37,949 bases of DNA, taken from JBCCGI01 sp039029355 (GTDB lineage: Bacteria > Planctomycetota > UBA1135 > GCA-002686595). The stretch covers positions 1-37,949 of the forward strand of contig JBCCGI010000082.1 of assembly GCA_039029355.1 (NCBI GenBank). The letters are read 5' to 3'. The translations under genes were made by a program, and so were the position numbers. Each line of letters starts with the position of its first letter. The stretch's first letter is position 1. Shown piece by piece: positions 15,324 to 23,908 of this stretch. The notes under the pieces are model-generated. The model was not told where the DNA came from. It searched no databases and was given only the letters and a program-made list of their open reading frames with translations.

Positions 15324-18300
15324 CAGAGCGAGCTCAGGTACTCGAGCACGTCGCGCATCTCGGCGCGCGTGAGGCTGTCGCCGAGCCCGCTCGGCATCGC
15401 GGACAGGCCCGGCCGGCGCTCGTCGACCTCGGCCAGGTCGATGTCCCAGACCGCGCCGTCGGAGTCGACCAGCACGAGCGCGTCCGCGCCCTCCTCGACG
15501 ACCCGGCCCTCGATCACCTCGCCGTCGTTCATGAAGAAGGTCGTGGTCTCGTAGCCCGCCGCAATGCGCCGGTTGGGGGCGACCACCGACTCCAGGAGCT
15601 GCAGCCGCGTCAGGCGCGACCCGACGCCCTTCAGCGCGGGACCGATCTGCGGCGCGTCCGACTCGTCCGGCTTGCCCGTTCCGTGGCAGCGCAGGCACGA
15701 GACGTCGACGCGCTCGCGGAAGATCTTCTTGCCGGCGCGCGGGTCGCCGCCGAAGAGGCCGTCGAGCCACGGGGCGAGCTCGGCGTCGCGCTGGCGCGGA
15801 GCGCGGAAGTCCTCCAGTATCGAGTCGATCACCGCGTCCCCGCGCGCCTCGGCGGCGAGGATCAGCTCCAGCTGCACCTCGGCCGGCACCAGGTCGGCGA
15901 CGAGCCGCTGCACCTCGCCGGCCAAGACGCTCTGCGCGTCCGGGTGGTCGAGCCCGCCGAGCGCGCGGTAGGCGACGCGGCGCTCGGCCACTTCACCGCG
16001 ATCGAGTACCTGCACCAGAAGCGGCAGAGACTCGGCGGGGGAGAGCCGCTGCAGCACGTCGAGCCCGGCGGCGCGCACCTTGCCGTCGGCGCCCGCGAGG
16101 GCGTCCGCGACCGAGGTGCGCAGCTCGGGAGCGCCCAGGGCCTCGAGCGCGCTGAGCGCCGCGATGCGGGTCCCGGTCGGCGCGGCGACGTCGCGGGCGA
16201 GCTCCGCCAGCGTCGGCGACACGCTGCCGGCTCCGGTCGACCCGGCCACCTCGACCCAGGCGCGGAGCACGCGGTCGGGCGCGCTGCGCACCGACGTGCT
16301 GATCGATGCGACGATCTCGGGCACGTAGGCCGCCTCGCGGGCGGGCAGCTCGAGCCAGCGCCCCAGCACGCGGTCGATGTTCGAGGGGTCGTCCCACTCG
16401 GCGAGGATGCGCAGGGCTTCGGCGCGATGGGCCTCGTCCTGGTCGTCGCGCAGCGCAAAGGCCGCGAGCCGCTCGGCGTCGGCGGGGCCATCGCCCAGCC
16501 ACAGGTTTGCGTTCAGCACGCGCCGGACGAGCGCGTTGCCCGCCAGCCCCTCGCGCCCGATCAGCGCGGCGAGCGCCGGCAGCGCGTCGTCGATGCGCTC
16601 GTCGTGGATGGCCGTGGCGGCCTCGCGCACGAGGAGCGGATCCGCGTCTTCCAGGAAGCGCGCGATGCCCGCGTGCCCGCGCCGGCGCAGGGCGAGCAGC
16701 GCCGCCATGCGCGCGTGGCGGTCGGGGTCCTCGGTGCGCTCCAGGAGCTGGCCGTCGCTGGCGCAGCCGACGAGTCCCATCACGGCGGCGTGGCGCAGCA
16801 CGGTGTCGGACTCGCCGACGTCGGCGGCTAGCCCGAAGAGCGCCTCGGTCGCGCTCGGCACACCGATGCGCCCGAGGCCTATCGCCGCATGGTGTCGCGC
16901 GCGCGCCGACGCGTCGCCGAGGAGCGCGACGAACCGATCCGCCGCCTCCGTCGCGCGCAGATCGCCGAGCACGCGCGCCGCCTGGGCGCGGACCTCGGCC
17001 TCGTCGTCGTCGAGGAACGACACGAGCTGTGCCACCAGTTCGGCGCGGGCCGCATCGTCGCGCCGCGCGACGATCCCGGCTCCCCAGAGCCCGTGTAGAC
17101 GCGCCAAGCCCTCGCCTTCGTGCGCCGCCGCGAGCAGGTCCACGCCGGCGCCGCGCTGTGCGAGCTCGAGCTGGGCCTCCTGACGCACGCGTCGGTCGGC
17201 ATGCGCGAGCAGCGCGCCCAGGCGCTCGTTCGCCAGCCCCTCGAAGCCGCCCTTCAGCAGCGCCTCGGTCTCGCGCACCAGGTCGGAGTCGAGCGCCTCC
17301 GCGTGCCGCAGCCGGTACATGCGCCCCTTCCCGGTCATGCCCCAGCCGTGGACCCAGTCCGAGTAGTAGAACCCGCCGTCCGGCCCGAACTGGCAGTCGG
17401 TCGCGAGCGTGTACCACACGAACTTCTCGACCGGCCCGAGCTCGAAGCTCGCGCCCTTCTCGATGTTCGCGTAGGTGAAGATGCCGCTGTGCTTCGCGTC
17501 GCCGCGGAAGTCGCACAGGAAGAAGTGGCCGTCGTACTCAGGCGGCAGGCCGGTGCCGGGGTAGTACTCCAGACCCGACGGCCCGCTCGCGAGGTTTGCG
17601 ATCGGCGGCAGCACGTAGGCCGGCTGGCCCTCGTGGTAGGGGTGCCAGAGCTTCTCGTCGTTCCACGGGCCGCGCAGGTTCGGCTCGGTGACGTATTGGA
17701 AGAAGAAGCGCCAGCCCGTGTCCGCGCCCTCGACGATCTGCACCCAGCGGGCCTTGTCGCCGCCGTCCGAGTTGTTCTCGCCGGTGAACAGGTCGCCGCG
17801 GTCGTCGAACACCAACTCCTGCGGGTTGCGCAGGCCGGTATGGAAGACCTCTAGGTCCGATCCGTCGAGCTCGCAGCGGAACACCGCGCCGGTGTGCGGC
17901 TCGGACAGGACCTTGCCCTCGTGCTCGATGTGGAAGCCGCGGTCGCCGATCGAGAAGTACAGGCGCCCGTCGGGCCCGACGACGAGCCCGTGCAGGTCGT
18001 GCCCGAGCAGCGCGACGTGAACGCCGTAGCCGTCGGACAGCCGCTTGCGCTCGTCGGCGACGCCGTCGCCGTCCTCGTCGCGCAGCAGCCAGAGGCTCGG
18101 GATGCAGGTGTAGAAGACGTCGCCCCGGTACGAGAGCACACCCGCGGCGATGCCGTCGGCCGGGTCCTGGAAGCCATCCGCGAAGACCACGGCCTCGTCG
18201 GCGAAGCCGTCGCCGTCGGTGTCGCGGACGAGCCGGATGCGCTCGTGCTCGGTGCCGTAGGAGGCGAAGTTGTCGCCCTCGTGGCGCCGGTACATCTCGA

Positions 18301-18601
18301 CCCGGTCTTCGACCGTCACGCTGGCGAGCTCGTCTTCGAGCCAGTCCATGTGCTCGCGCATGTCGGTCACGCCGGCGTGTAGGCGGAACGTCTCGTTCAC
18401 GTACACGTCGCCGGCGTGGTCGATGTGGAAGATCACCGGGTTGGCGAGCATGGGCTCGGCGGCCCAGAGCTCGACGTCGAAGCCCTCGGGGAGCTCGTGG
18501 GTCGCCATCGCCGCGCGCCCCTCTTCGGACGCTTCGGCGACGTGGGGCTGGTACGCCTCCTGGGGGAGGCTCGCGGCGGGGCAGAGGAAAAGAGCTAGCA
18601 T
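15323..18601 (-). CDS. PVC-type membrane-bound dehydrogenase with HEAT repeats and C-terminal cytochrome c domain
   Basis: A 1092-residue exported protein of a type common in Planctomycetes and Verrucomicrobia, usually named membrane-bound dehydrogenase with a Pirellula/Verrucomicrobium heme-binding domain. A short signal-like N terminus (MLALFLCPAASLPQE) leads to a beta-propeller-like domain at about residues 35-440. Its markers include PEGFDVELWAAEP, DRGFHIEHEGKV, GLRNPQELVFDDRGDLFTGENN and LASGPSGLEYYPGTGLP. About residues 460-900 are HEAT/armadillo-type helical repeats. The C-terminal cytochrome domain has heme-binding CLRCH at residues 969-973, IGPALKGVGSRLTRLQLLESVV, and a distal segment with SAMPSGLGDSLT carrying the likely Met ligand. 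Substrate and electron acceptor are unknown. It heads the operon with idi and cutC and is divergent from the M16 peptidase gene, 87 bases apart. Confidence 0.92.
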   Translation of the reverse strand: MLALFLCPAASLPQEAYQPHVAEASEEGRAAMATHELPEGFDVELWAAEPMLANPVIFHIDHAGDVYVNETFRLHAGVTDMREHMDWLEDELASVTVEDRVEMYRRHEGDNFASYGTEHERIRLVRDTDGDGFADEAVVFADGFQDPADGIAAGVLSYRGDVFYTCIPSLWLLRDEDGDGVADERKRLSDGYGVHVALLGHDLHGLVVGPDGRLYFSIGDRGFHIEHEGKVLSEPHTGAVFRCELDGSDLEVFHTGLRNPQELVFDDRGDLFTGENNSDGGDKARWVQIVEGADTGWRFFFQYVTEPNLRGPWNDEKLWHPYHEGQPAYVLPPIANLASGPSGLEYYPGTGLPPEYDGHFFLCDFRGDAKHSGIFTYANIEKGASFELGPVEKFVWYTLATDCQFGPDGGFYYSDWVHGWGMTGKGRMYRLRHAEALDSDLVRETEALLKGGFEGLANERLGALLAHADRRVRQEAQLELAQRGAGVDLLAAAHEGEGLARLHGLWGAGIVARRDDAARAELVAQLVSFLDDDEAEVRAQAARVLGDLRATEAADRFVALLGDASARARHHAAIGLGRIGVPSATEALFGLAADVGESDTVLRHAAVMGLVGCASDGQLLERTEDPDRHARMAALLALRRRGHAGIARFLEDADPLLVREAATAIHDERIDDALPALAALIGREGLAGNALVRRVLNANLWLGDGPADAERLAAFALRDDQDEAHRAEALRILAEWDDPSNIDRVLGRWLELPAREAAYVPEIVASISTSVRSAPDRVLRAWVEVAGSTGAGSVSPTLAELARDVAAPTGTRIAALSALEALGAPELRTSVADALAGADGKVRAAGLDVLQRLSPAESLPLLVQVLDRGEVAERRVAYRALGGLDHPDAQSVLAGEVQRLVADLVPAEVQLELILAAEARGDAVIDSILEDFRAPRQRDAELAPWLDGLFGGDPRAGKKIFRERVDVSCLRCHGTGKPDESDAPQIGPALKGVGSRLTRLQLLESVVAPNRRIAAGYETTTFFMNDGEVIEGRVVEEGADALVLVDSDGAVWDIDLAEVDERRPGLSAMPSGLGDSLTRAEMRDVLEYLSSL

Positions 18602-18688
18602 CGTTCGCGGGAGGGGGACGGAGAGTCCGGGATTCTAGCCTGCCGGAAGGGGCGTCCGCCTTCCGGCCCGGATATCATCACCCGCCCG
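18602..18688. promoter_or_regulatory. Divergent promoter region, cytochrome dehydrogenase / M16 peptidase
   Basis: These 87 bases separate two divergent operons and must contain both promoters. No box or palindrome stands out enough to name. Confidence 0.4.
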
Positions 18689-20026
18689 ATGAAACGCGCC
18701 CAGAAGCCGAACGCGCCCGTTTCAAAGAGCGGCGCGCTGATCACCGAACATCGCCTGCGGAACGGGATGCGCGTGCTGTTAGCCGAGCGTCACTCCGATC
18801 CCGTCGTCGCCGTCCTGCTCTTCTACCGCACCGGCTCGCGCAACGAGTCCGAGCGCGAGGCCGGCGTCTCGCACTTCCTTGAGCACATGATGTTCAAGGG
18901 CTCGAAGAGCTTCGGGAAGGGCGAGGTCGACCGCCGCACCGCCGCGTTGGGCGGCAACAACAACGCGTTCACCGGCAACGACCACACCGCCTACTGGTTC
19001 GAGTTCGCGTCGGACCGCTGGGAGACCGCGCTCGAGCTCGAGGCCGACCGGATGCAGCACCTGACGCTGGACCCGGCCGAGTTCGACGCCGAGCGCGACG
19101 TTGTGCTCGAGGAGCTCGCGATGGGCGAGGACGATCCCTGGCGCGTGCTGATGCGGCACGTCGAGGCGGTCGTGTTCCCGCGCCACCCCTACGGGCGGCC
19201 GATCATCGGCTTCGAGGACACGCTGCGGGCCATGACCGTCGAGGACATGCGCGACTATCACCGCCGCTTCTATCACCCCGGCAACGCGACGCTGGTCATC
19301 TGCGGCGACGTGAAGCCGCAGGCGGCGCTGCGCGCGGTGCGCAAGCACTTCGGGGCGATCCCCGTCGGCGAGCCATACGAGTCGAGCGACTGCTTCCGCA
19401 GCTCCGTCGCCAGCCCGCCGGGCGAGACGCGCATCCAGACGCGCTGGGACGACGCCGGCAAGCGCCTGTGCATCGCGTGGCAGACCGTGCCGATCACCAC
19501 CGACGACGACTACGTGCTCGACGTCATCTTCGCGCTGCTCGCGAGCGGCCGGGCCTCGCGCCTGCAGCGGCGGCTGGTGCTCGAAGAGGGGCTCGCCACC
19601 AGCCTGTCGGCCAGCAACGACACGCGCGTCGAGGGCGGCGCCTTCTGGCTCTTCGCCGAGTGCGCGCAGGGAGTCGAGCCGGCGACGCTCGAGGCCGTGC
19701 TCGACGAGGAGCTCGAGCGGCTGCGCACCACGCGCGTCCGCGCGGCCGAGCTGAAGCGCGCCAAGGCGGTGCTGCGCTCGTCCGAGGCCTACGAGGGCGA
19801 GACCGTGTCCGACCTGGCTGAGGAGCTCGGCGAGTGGGCGGTCGACGCCGACTGGCGGCTGGTGCTGGACCAGGTCGAGCGCACCGACCGCGTGACCGCC
19901 GACGACGTGCGCGACACCGCGCGCAGACTGCTGGGCCGCGACCGTCGCGTGGTGGGGTGGAGTCTGCCCGCGGCCGAAGAGCCCAAGCCGAAGCGCGCCA
20001 AGAAGGCAAAGGCGCGCAAGCGATGA
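18689..20026 (+). CDS. M16 family zinc peptidase, catalytic subunit
   Basis: A 445-residue metallopeptidase of the insulinase/mitochondrial processing peptidase family. The inverted zinc motif HFLEH (His62, Glu65, His66) is intact and the third zinc ligand is probably Glu142 in VVLEELAMGEDDP. GNNNAFTGNDHTAYWFE, HPYGRPIIGFEDTL and FYHPGNATLVICGDV are standard family segments. No signal peptide is visible, so it is probably cytoplasmic unless the start is misplaced. The C terminus is a Lys/Arg-rich tail (KPKRAKKAKARKR). The following gene, overlapping by ATGA, encodes a second M16 protein without the zinc motif, so this should be the active half of a heterodimer. Substrates are unknown. Confidence 0.92.
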   Translation: MKRAQKPNAPVSKSGALITEHRLRNGMRVLLAERHSDPVVAVLLFYRTGSRNESEREAGVSHFLEHMMFKGSKSFGKGEVDRRTAALGGNNNAFTGNDHTAYWFEFASDRWETALELEADRMQHLTLDPAEFDAERDVVLEELAMGEDDPWRVLMRHVEAVVFPRHPYGRPIIGFEDTLRAMTVEDMRDYHRRFYHPGNATLVICGDVKPQAALRAVRKHFGAIPVGEPYESSDCFRSSVASPPGETRIQTRWDDAGKRLCIAWQTVPITTDDDYVLDVIFALLASGRASRLQRRLVLEEGLATSLSASNDTRVEGGAFWLFAECAQGVEPATLEAVLDEELERLRTTRVRAAELKRAKAVLRSSEAYEGETVSDLAEELGEWAVDADWRLVLDQVERTDRVTADDVRDTARRLLGRDRRVVGWSLPAAEEPKPKRAKKAKARKR

Positions 20027-21393
20027 GCGCGCGCAAGAAGAGCGGTGCCGCGGCCGCGCGGCGCGCGGCGCTCGCCGTCCCGGACCTTGCTGTACGGCGC
20101 TTCGAGCTGCCGTGCGGAGCGGGCGTCGTCGTCTCGCCGCGCGCCGGGGCGCCGGTGTTCTCGGCCGAGGTGCACGTGCGCGGCGGCCACTCGCTGGACC
20201 CGGCGGGGCGCGAGGGCACCGCTTACCTCTCCGGCGGGCTGCTGGACCAGGGCACCGAGCGGCGTGACGAGCAGGAGATCGTCGGCCTGCTAGAGCCCGC
20301 AGGCGGGCAGATTTCGGGCTCGGCGTGGGGGCTCACCGGCTCGATCGCGGGCGCGGACTGGAAGCTGCTGCTGGACCTGCTTTGCGAGATGACGATCTCG
20401 CCGACCTATCCGAAGGACCGCGTCGACCTGCACCGCGGGCGGCTGCTGGATCGGCTGCGCGTCGAGAGCGACGACCCGCGCACCCGCGCGGTCTGGCTCT
20501 TCCGGCAGCTGGTGTACGGCGCCCACTGGCTCGGGCGGCCCGAGTACGGCGAGCTCGAGAGCGTCGAGCGCATCCGCCGCTCGCACCTGGCGTCGTTCCA
20601 CAAGAAGAACTGGTGCGGCGTGCGGACGCTGGTCACCACCTGCGGCGACGTCGACCCCGAGGAAGTGCGGCGGCACCTGCGCCGCCGGCTGTCCGGCTGG
20701 AAGCGCGGCGTGGACCTCGATCTCATCCCGTGGGAGGAGCCCGCGGCCAGCTCGCGCGTCGGTGCCTACTTCGCCGACCGCCAGCAGGTGCACGTCTACC
20801 TCGGGCACCTCGGAGTCCGGCGCAGCGACCCGGACTATCCGGCGCTCGTGGTGCTCGACCACATCCTGGGCACGGGCCCGGGCTTCACCAGCCGCATCAC
20901 GCGCAAGCTGCGCGACGAACTGGGGCTCGCGTACTCGGTGAGCGCCGCGATCACGCCGTCCGCCAGCGTGTTCCCGGGTACGTTCACCGCCTACATCGGC
21001 ACGTCGCCCGAGCACGTCGAGACGGCGATCCAGGGCTTCCTGGCCGAGATCCACCGGATCCGCGATGAGCTGGTGTCGCCCGACGAGCTCGAGCTCGCGC
21101 GCGGATACCTGCTCGGCTCCTTCGCCCTCGGCTTTGAGCGCGCCTCGCGCCGCACCCGCTATCTGGTGTACGCCGAGCGCAACCGCCTGCCGGACCGCCA
21201 TCTCGACGAGCTGCTCGCGGCCTTCGCCGAGGTCACGGCCGAAGACGTGCAGCGTGCGGCGCAGAAGCACCTCCTGCCCGAGCGCTGCTGCGTGGCCGCG
21301 GCCGGGCCGATCCGTGAGGAAGAGCTGGAGCGCATCGTCCAGCGCGCGCTGGTCAAGCCGCGTCCCAAGTCGCGCCGAACCGCGCGACGCTGA
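20023..21393 (+). CDS. M16 family protein, non-catalytic partner
   Basis: A 456-residue protein with the M16 two-domain organisation. Its first domain runs VHVRGGHSLDPAGREGTAYLSGGLLDQGT, and where the catalytic paralogue has HFLEH this one has AYLSG, so it cannot bind the catalytic zinc. The second domain keeps the usual RQQVHVYLGHLGVRRSDPDYPALVVLDHILG and the R-Y pair region GLAYSVSAAI. Catalytic and non-catalytic M16 subunits encoded side by side are a known bacterial arrangement, the inactive one helping substrate binding. ATG 20023 overlaps the stop of the catalytic gene, which favours equal synthesis. Both termini are basic (MSARKKSGAAAARR; KPRPKSRRTARR), an oddity shared with its partner. 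Confidence 0.88.
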   Translation: MSARKKSGAAAARRAALAVPDLAVRRFELPCGAGVVVSPRAGAPVFSAEVHVRGGHSLDPAGREGTAYLSGGLLDQGTERRDEQEIVGLLEPAGGQISGSAWGLTGSIAGADWKLLLDLLCEMTISPTYPKDRVDLHRGRLLDRLRVESDDPRTRAVWLFRQLVYGAHWLGRPEYGELESVERIRRSHLASFHKKNWCGVRTLVTTCGDVDPEEVRRHLRRRLSGWKRGVDLDLIPWEEPAASSRVGAYFADRQQVHVYLGHLGVRRSDPDYPALVVLDHILGTGPGFTSRITRKLRDELGLAYSVSAAITPSASVFPGTFTAYIGTSPEHVETAIQGFLAEIHRIRDELVSPDELELARGYLLGSFALGFERASRRTRYLVYAERNRLPDRHLDELLAAFAEVTAEDVQRAAQKHLLPERCCVAAAGPIREEELERIVQRALVKPRPKSRRTARR

Positions 21394-21398
21394 GGGAC

Positions 21399-22463
21399 GT
21401 GGCGCGACGCCTTCTCGCCGCCGCGCTCGCGGCGCTCCTCGGGCTGGTGGTCGTCGAGGTCGGGTTTCGCCTCTTCGGCCCGCAGCCGTACGCGCGGCCG
21501 GTGATCCGCGACGACGGCGACCGTGTCGTCGACCTCGGCGAGGTGATCGGCTTCTTCCGCGACGGGGTGTTCTCGATCCCGAAGGAGCCGCGCAACGGCA
21601 TCAAGCCCGGCTTCCGCGCGCGCTTCTGCTACGACCGCCCGCGCTGGGATTACTTCGACGCGAACGGCTGCGTCGAGGTGTCGATCAACAGCCTCGGGTT
21701 CCGCGACGAGGAGTTTCCGCTCGCCAAGCCCGCCGGCGAGCTGCGCCTGCTGGCCATCGGCGACTCGTTCACGTTCGCCCAGGGCTGCCGCGCCGAGGAC
21801 GGCTGGACCGAAGTGCTCGAAGACCTCCTGGCGGACGAGCGCGGCGCGCCGGTCCAGGTGATGAACGCCGGCTTCACCGGCGGGGGAAGCTGGCCGCAGG
21901 AGTACGCGCCCTGGGTCGTGGCCCACGCCCTGGCCTTCGGGCCGGACCGCGTCGTGTACGGCATGTGCCTGAACGACATGGACCGCCGCGTGCCGATGCT
22001 CGCGTACCAGAAGGTCTGGGACGACGCGTCGATCCTCGGCGAGCCCTGGCTCGGCGGCGTGTCCGCCGTGCTGAACTTCCTGCAGCGCCAGCGCGGCCAG
22101 CGGCGCTTCATCGAGCGGCGCCCGCCGAACATCGGCGACCTCCTGCGCGCCGACCCGACGAACTGGCGCGCGAACCAGGAGGCGTTGCGCGCGATCCACG
22201 CCCACCTGCGCGAGGCGGGCGTGCCGTTCACCATCGCGGTGTTTCCGATGCTCTCGCTGCTCGGCGACGGCTATCCCTACGCCGAGCTGCACGCCGAGGT
22301 GGGCGCTTTCTGCGAGGCCGAGGGGATCGACTACGTCGACCTGTACCAGCCCTTCCACGCGCTCGCCGACCGCGAGCTCTGGGTGCATCCGTTCGATCAG
22401 CACCCCGCGCCGAACGCGCACCGGCTCTTCGCGGAGGGCATCTTCGCGCACCTCTCGCGCTGA
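21399..22463 (+). CDS. SGNH/GDSL hydrolase-like protein with N-terminal membrane anchor
   Basis: A 354-residue protein starting at GTG 21399, six bases after the M16 partner stop. An N-terminal hydrophobic helix (LLAAALAALLGLVVVEVGFRLF) should anchor it or act as signal. About residues 90-340 form an SGNH hydrolase-like domain. Block I is LAIGDSFTFAQG with the likely nucleophile Ser123, the GFTGGG loop follows, and the block with CLNDMD comes next. A C-terminal DQHPAPNAHRLFAEG supplies the expected Asp and His. Such proteins include esterases and polysaccharide O-acetyl transferases or esterases; the substrate cannot be told. NSLGFRD before the domain is typical of planctomycete members. A second, longer SGNH protein lies at 35391-36899. 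Confidence 0.83.
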   Translation: MARRLLAAALAALLGLVVVEVGFRLFGPQPYARPVIRDDGDRVVDLGEVIGFFRDGVFSIPKEPRNGIKPGFRARFCYDRPRWDYFDANGCVEVSINSLGFRDEEFPLAKPAGELRLLAIGDSFTFAQGCRAEDGWTEVLEDLLADERGAPVQVMNAGFTGGGSWPQEYAPWVVAHALAFGPDRVVYGMCLNDMDRRVPMLAYQKVWDDASILGEPWLGGVSAVLNFLQRQRGQRRFIERRPPNIGDLLRADPTNWRANQEALRAIHAHLREAGVPFTIAVFPMLSLLGDGYPYAELHAEVGAFCEAEGIDYVDLYQPFHALADRELWVHPFDQHPAPNAHRLFAEGIFAHLSR

Positions 22464-22472
22464 GCCCGGCGC

Positions 22473-23180
22473 CTACCAGCGCGCGAGGTTGGCGAGCAGC
22501 GGCGCGTAGCGCTCGTAGATGTCGCGGTAGGCGGCGTAGTTGCTGTTGTCGGCCTCGCCCCACACGCCGCCCATCGACAGCACGCCGGCGGAACCGGCCA
22601 GGAGCGCGGCCAGGAGCAGGGCCCGCGCCCAGCGCGCGGTCGGCGCGCCGGTGCGCACGCCGATGACGTTGAGCGCGATCAACCCGCCGTGTAGCAGGTG
22701 GTACGTCCCCGCCGAGAACAGCAGGAAGTAGTACGGCCACATCAGAAGCGGCCACGACTCGAGGCTGAAGCGCAGGAGCGAGAACTCGGCGGGCAGGTCC
22801 TCGAGCAACGCCGGCCCGCGCGTCGCGGCCACGTGTCCGACGATCACGAGGAGCAGCACCCAACCGCTCGCGCGGTGCAGGCGCAGCCAGCCGGGCGCCG
22901 CGTCCGCCGCGCCCGACCGTCGCCGCGCGCGACGACGAAGCGCGCGTCGTATTCCGTAGTAGCCGTGCGCGAGCGCGGACAAGCCGACGCCGAGGATCTC
23001 GACCGGCGCGATCTGGTACCAGCCGCGCGCGGCGGCCATGAAGCGGTTGTAGGCCTCTTCGCCAAAGGCGCCGGCGATGGTGTTGGCGAGGTGGATCGCG
23101 AGGAACGCGCCGAAGACCAGGCCGGAGAGCGCTTGCCCGCGGATCAGCCTTGCCTCGCCCGTCGCGTGTGTTCCCGTCAT
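22473..23180 (-). CDS. Succinate dehydrogenase/fumarate reductase cytochrome b-like membrane protein (orphan)
   Basis: A 235-residue integral membrane protein with about five transmembrane helices. The first (LSGLVFGAFLAIHLANTIAG) closely resembles SdhC/FrdC cytochrome b subunits, which anchor the flavoprotein and iron-sulfur subunits and bind heme b and quinone. Candidate heme-ligand histidines occur in AIHLANT, ALAHGYYG, VIVGHVAAT and YHLLHGG. A basic loop (RRALRRRARRRSG) lies between helices. The C-terminal 30 residues after the last helix are polar and lack a family match. No sdhA or sdhB is adjacent, which is unusual; the partner genes may be elsewhere, or the protein may serve another reductase. 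ATG 23180 begins MTGTHATGEARLIRGQALSG. It converges on the SGNH gene with a 9-base gap. Confidence 0.75.
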   Translation of the reverse strand: MTGTHATGEARLIRGQALSGLVFGAFLAIHLANTIAGAFGEEAYNRFMAAARGWYQIAPVEILGVGLSALAHGYYGIRRALRRRARRRSGAADAAPGWLRLHRASGWVLLLVIVGHVAATRGPALLEDLPAEFSLLRFSLESWPLLMWPYYFLLFSAGTYHLLHGGLIALNVIGVRTGAPTARWARALLLAALLAGSAGVLSMGGVWGEADNSNYAAYRDIYERYAPLLANLARW

Positions 23181-23286
23181 CTCGGAAAATTGTCGCCCAC
23201 CGGCCGCGCGGGCGCGAGCCGGCAAGCGCGCAGGAATGCCGGACACGAATGCGAAACCCCGCCCGTCGAGGGACGTAGTAAGAGCG

Positions 23287-23877
23287 ATGCGCGCTTCAGG
23301 ACTCCTGATCGGCGGCGGCATCGCCCTCCTGGGGGGTGTCGCCTGGATCGCCGCGGATGGGGGTATCGACGACGTCCGGGCTCGGCACCGGGCCCGCTGG
23401 ACCGAGCGCCAGGCGTCCCGGGTGGAACTGAACCGCCAGGCAGCGGCCGCGCGGTGGACCGCTCCCGCGCGGGACGCGGACATTCCCGAGCCCGACCTCT
23501 TCGCCGACCGCATCTCGGCCGATCGCGCGGACGAGCGTCAGGTCGTCATCTTCGCCGAGACGCCCGACGGCCGGCCGCTGACCGAAGCACTAGAGGCCGA
23601 GGGCCTCTCCGCCGGCGACCTTCGCATCGTGCCGATCGCGAAGCCCGGCGAGGCGGGGACGGCCGCCGCGCCCGCGGCGGGACAGCCCGTGCTCGCGCTG
23701 CGCCATGGACCCGCCTGCGTGGGGCAGATTTCGCTCCCCGCCGACGACGTCTGGATCGCGCTGGTCTGGAACGACCTGATCCTGGACCAGCATCCGGTGC
23801 CGGCCGGCGAGAGCGCGCTGCGGATCCAGCTGACCTCGAGCTGCGTGCGCGACGCGCGCGGCCGCGTGCTGCTCTAG
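23287..23877 (+). CDS. Membrane-anchored hypothetical protein
   Basis: A 196-residue protein from ATG 23287 (an in-frame ATG at 23236 would add 17 polar residues). One N-terminal helix (ASGLLIGGGIALLGGVAWIA) is followed by a charged segment and then a globular part. The globular part contains DERQVVIFAETPDGRPLTEAL and a C-terminal region with GPACVGQISLPADDVWIALVWNDLILDQHPVPAG and LTSSCVRDARGRVLL. The two late cysteines could form a disulfide outside the membrane. I do not recognise the family. It is divergent from the cytochrome b gene (106 bases) and convergent with the exporter gene, so there is no operon context. It is probably real because codon pattern and membrane anchor are coherent. 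Confidence 0.65.
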   Translation: MRASGLLIGGGIALLGGVAWIAADGGIDDVRARHRARWTERQASRVELNRQAAAARWTAPARDADIPEPDLFADRISADRADERQVVIFAETPDGRPLTEALEAEGLSAGDLRIVPIAKPGEAGTAAAPAAGQPVLALRHGPACVGQISLPADDVWIALVWNDLILDQHPVPAGESALRIQLTSSCVRDARGRVLL

Positions 23878-23908
23878 CCCGGGCCAGCGGCGAGCGCCGA
23901 ATCCGCCG

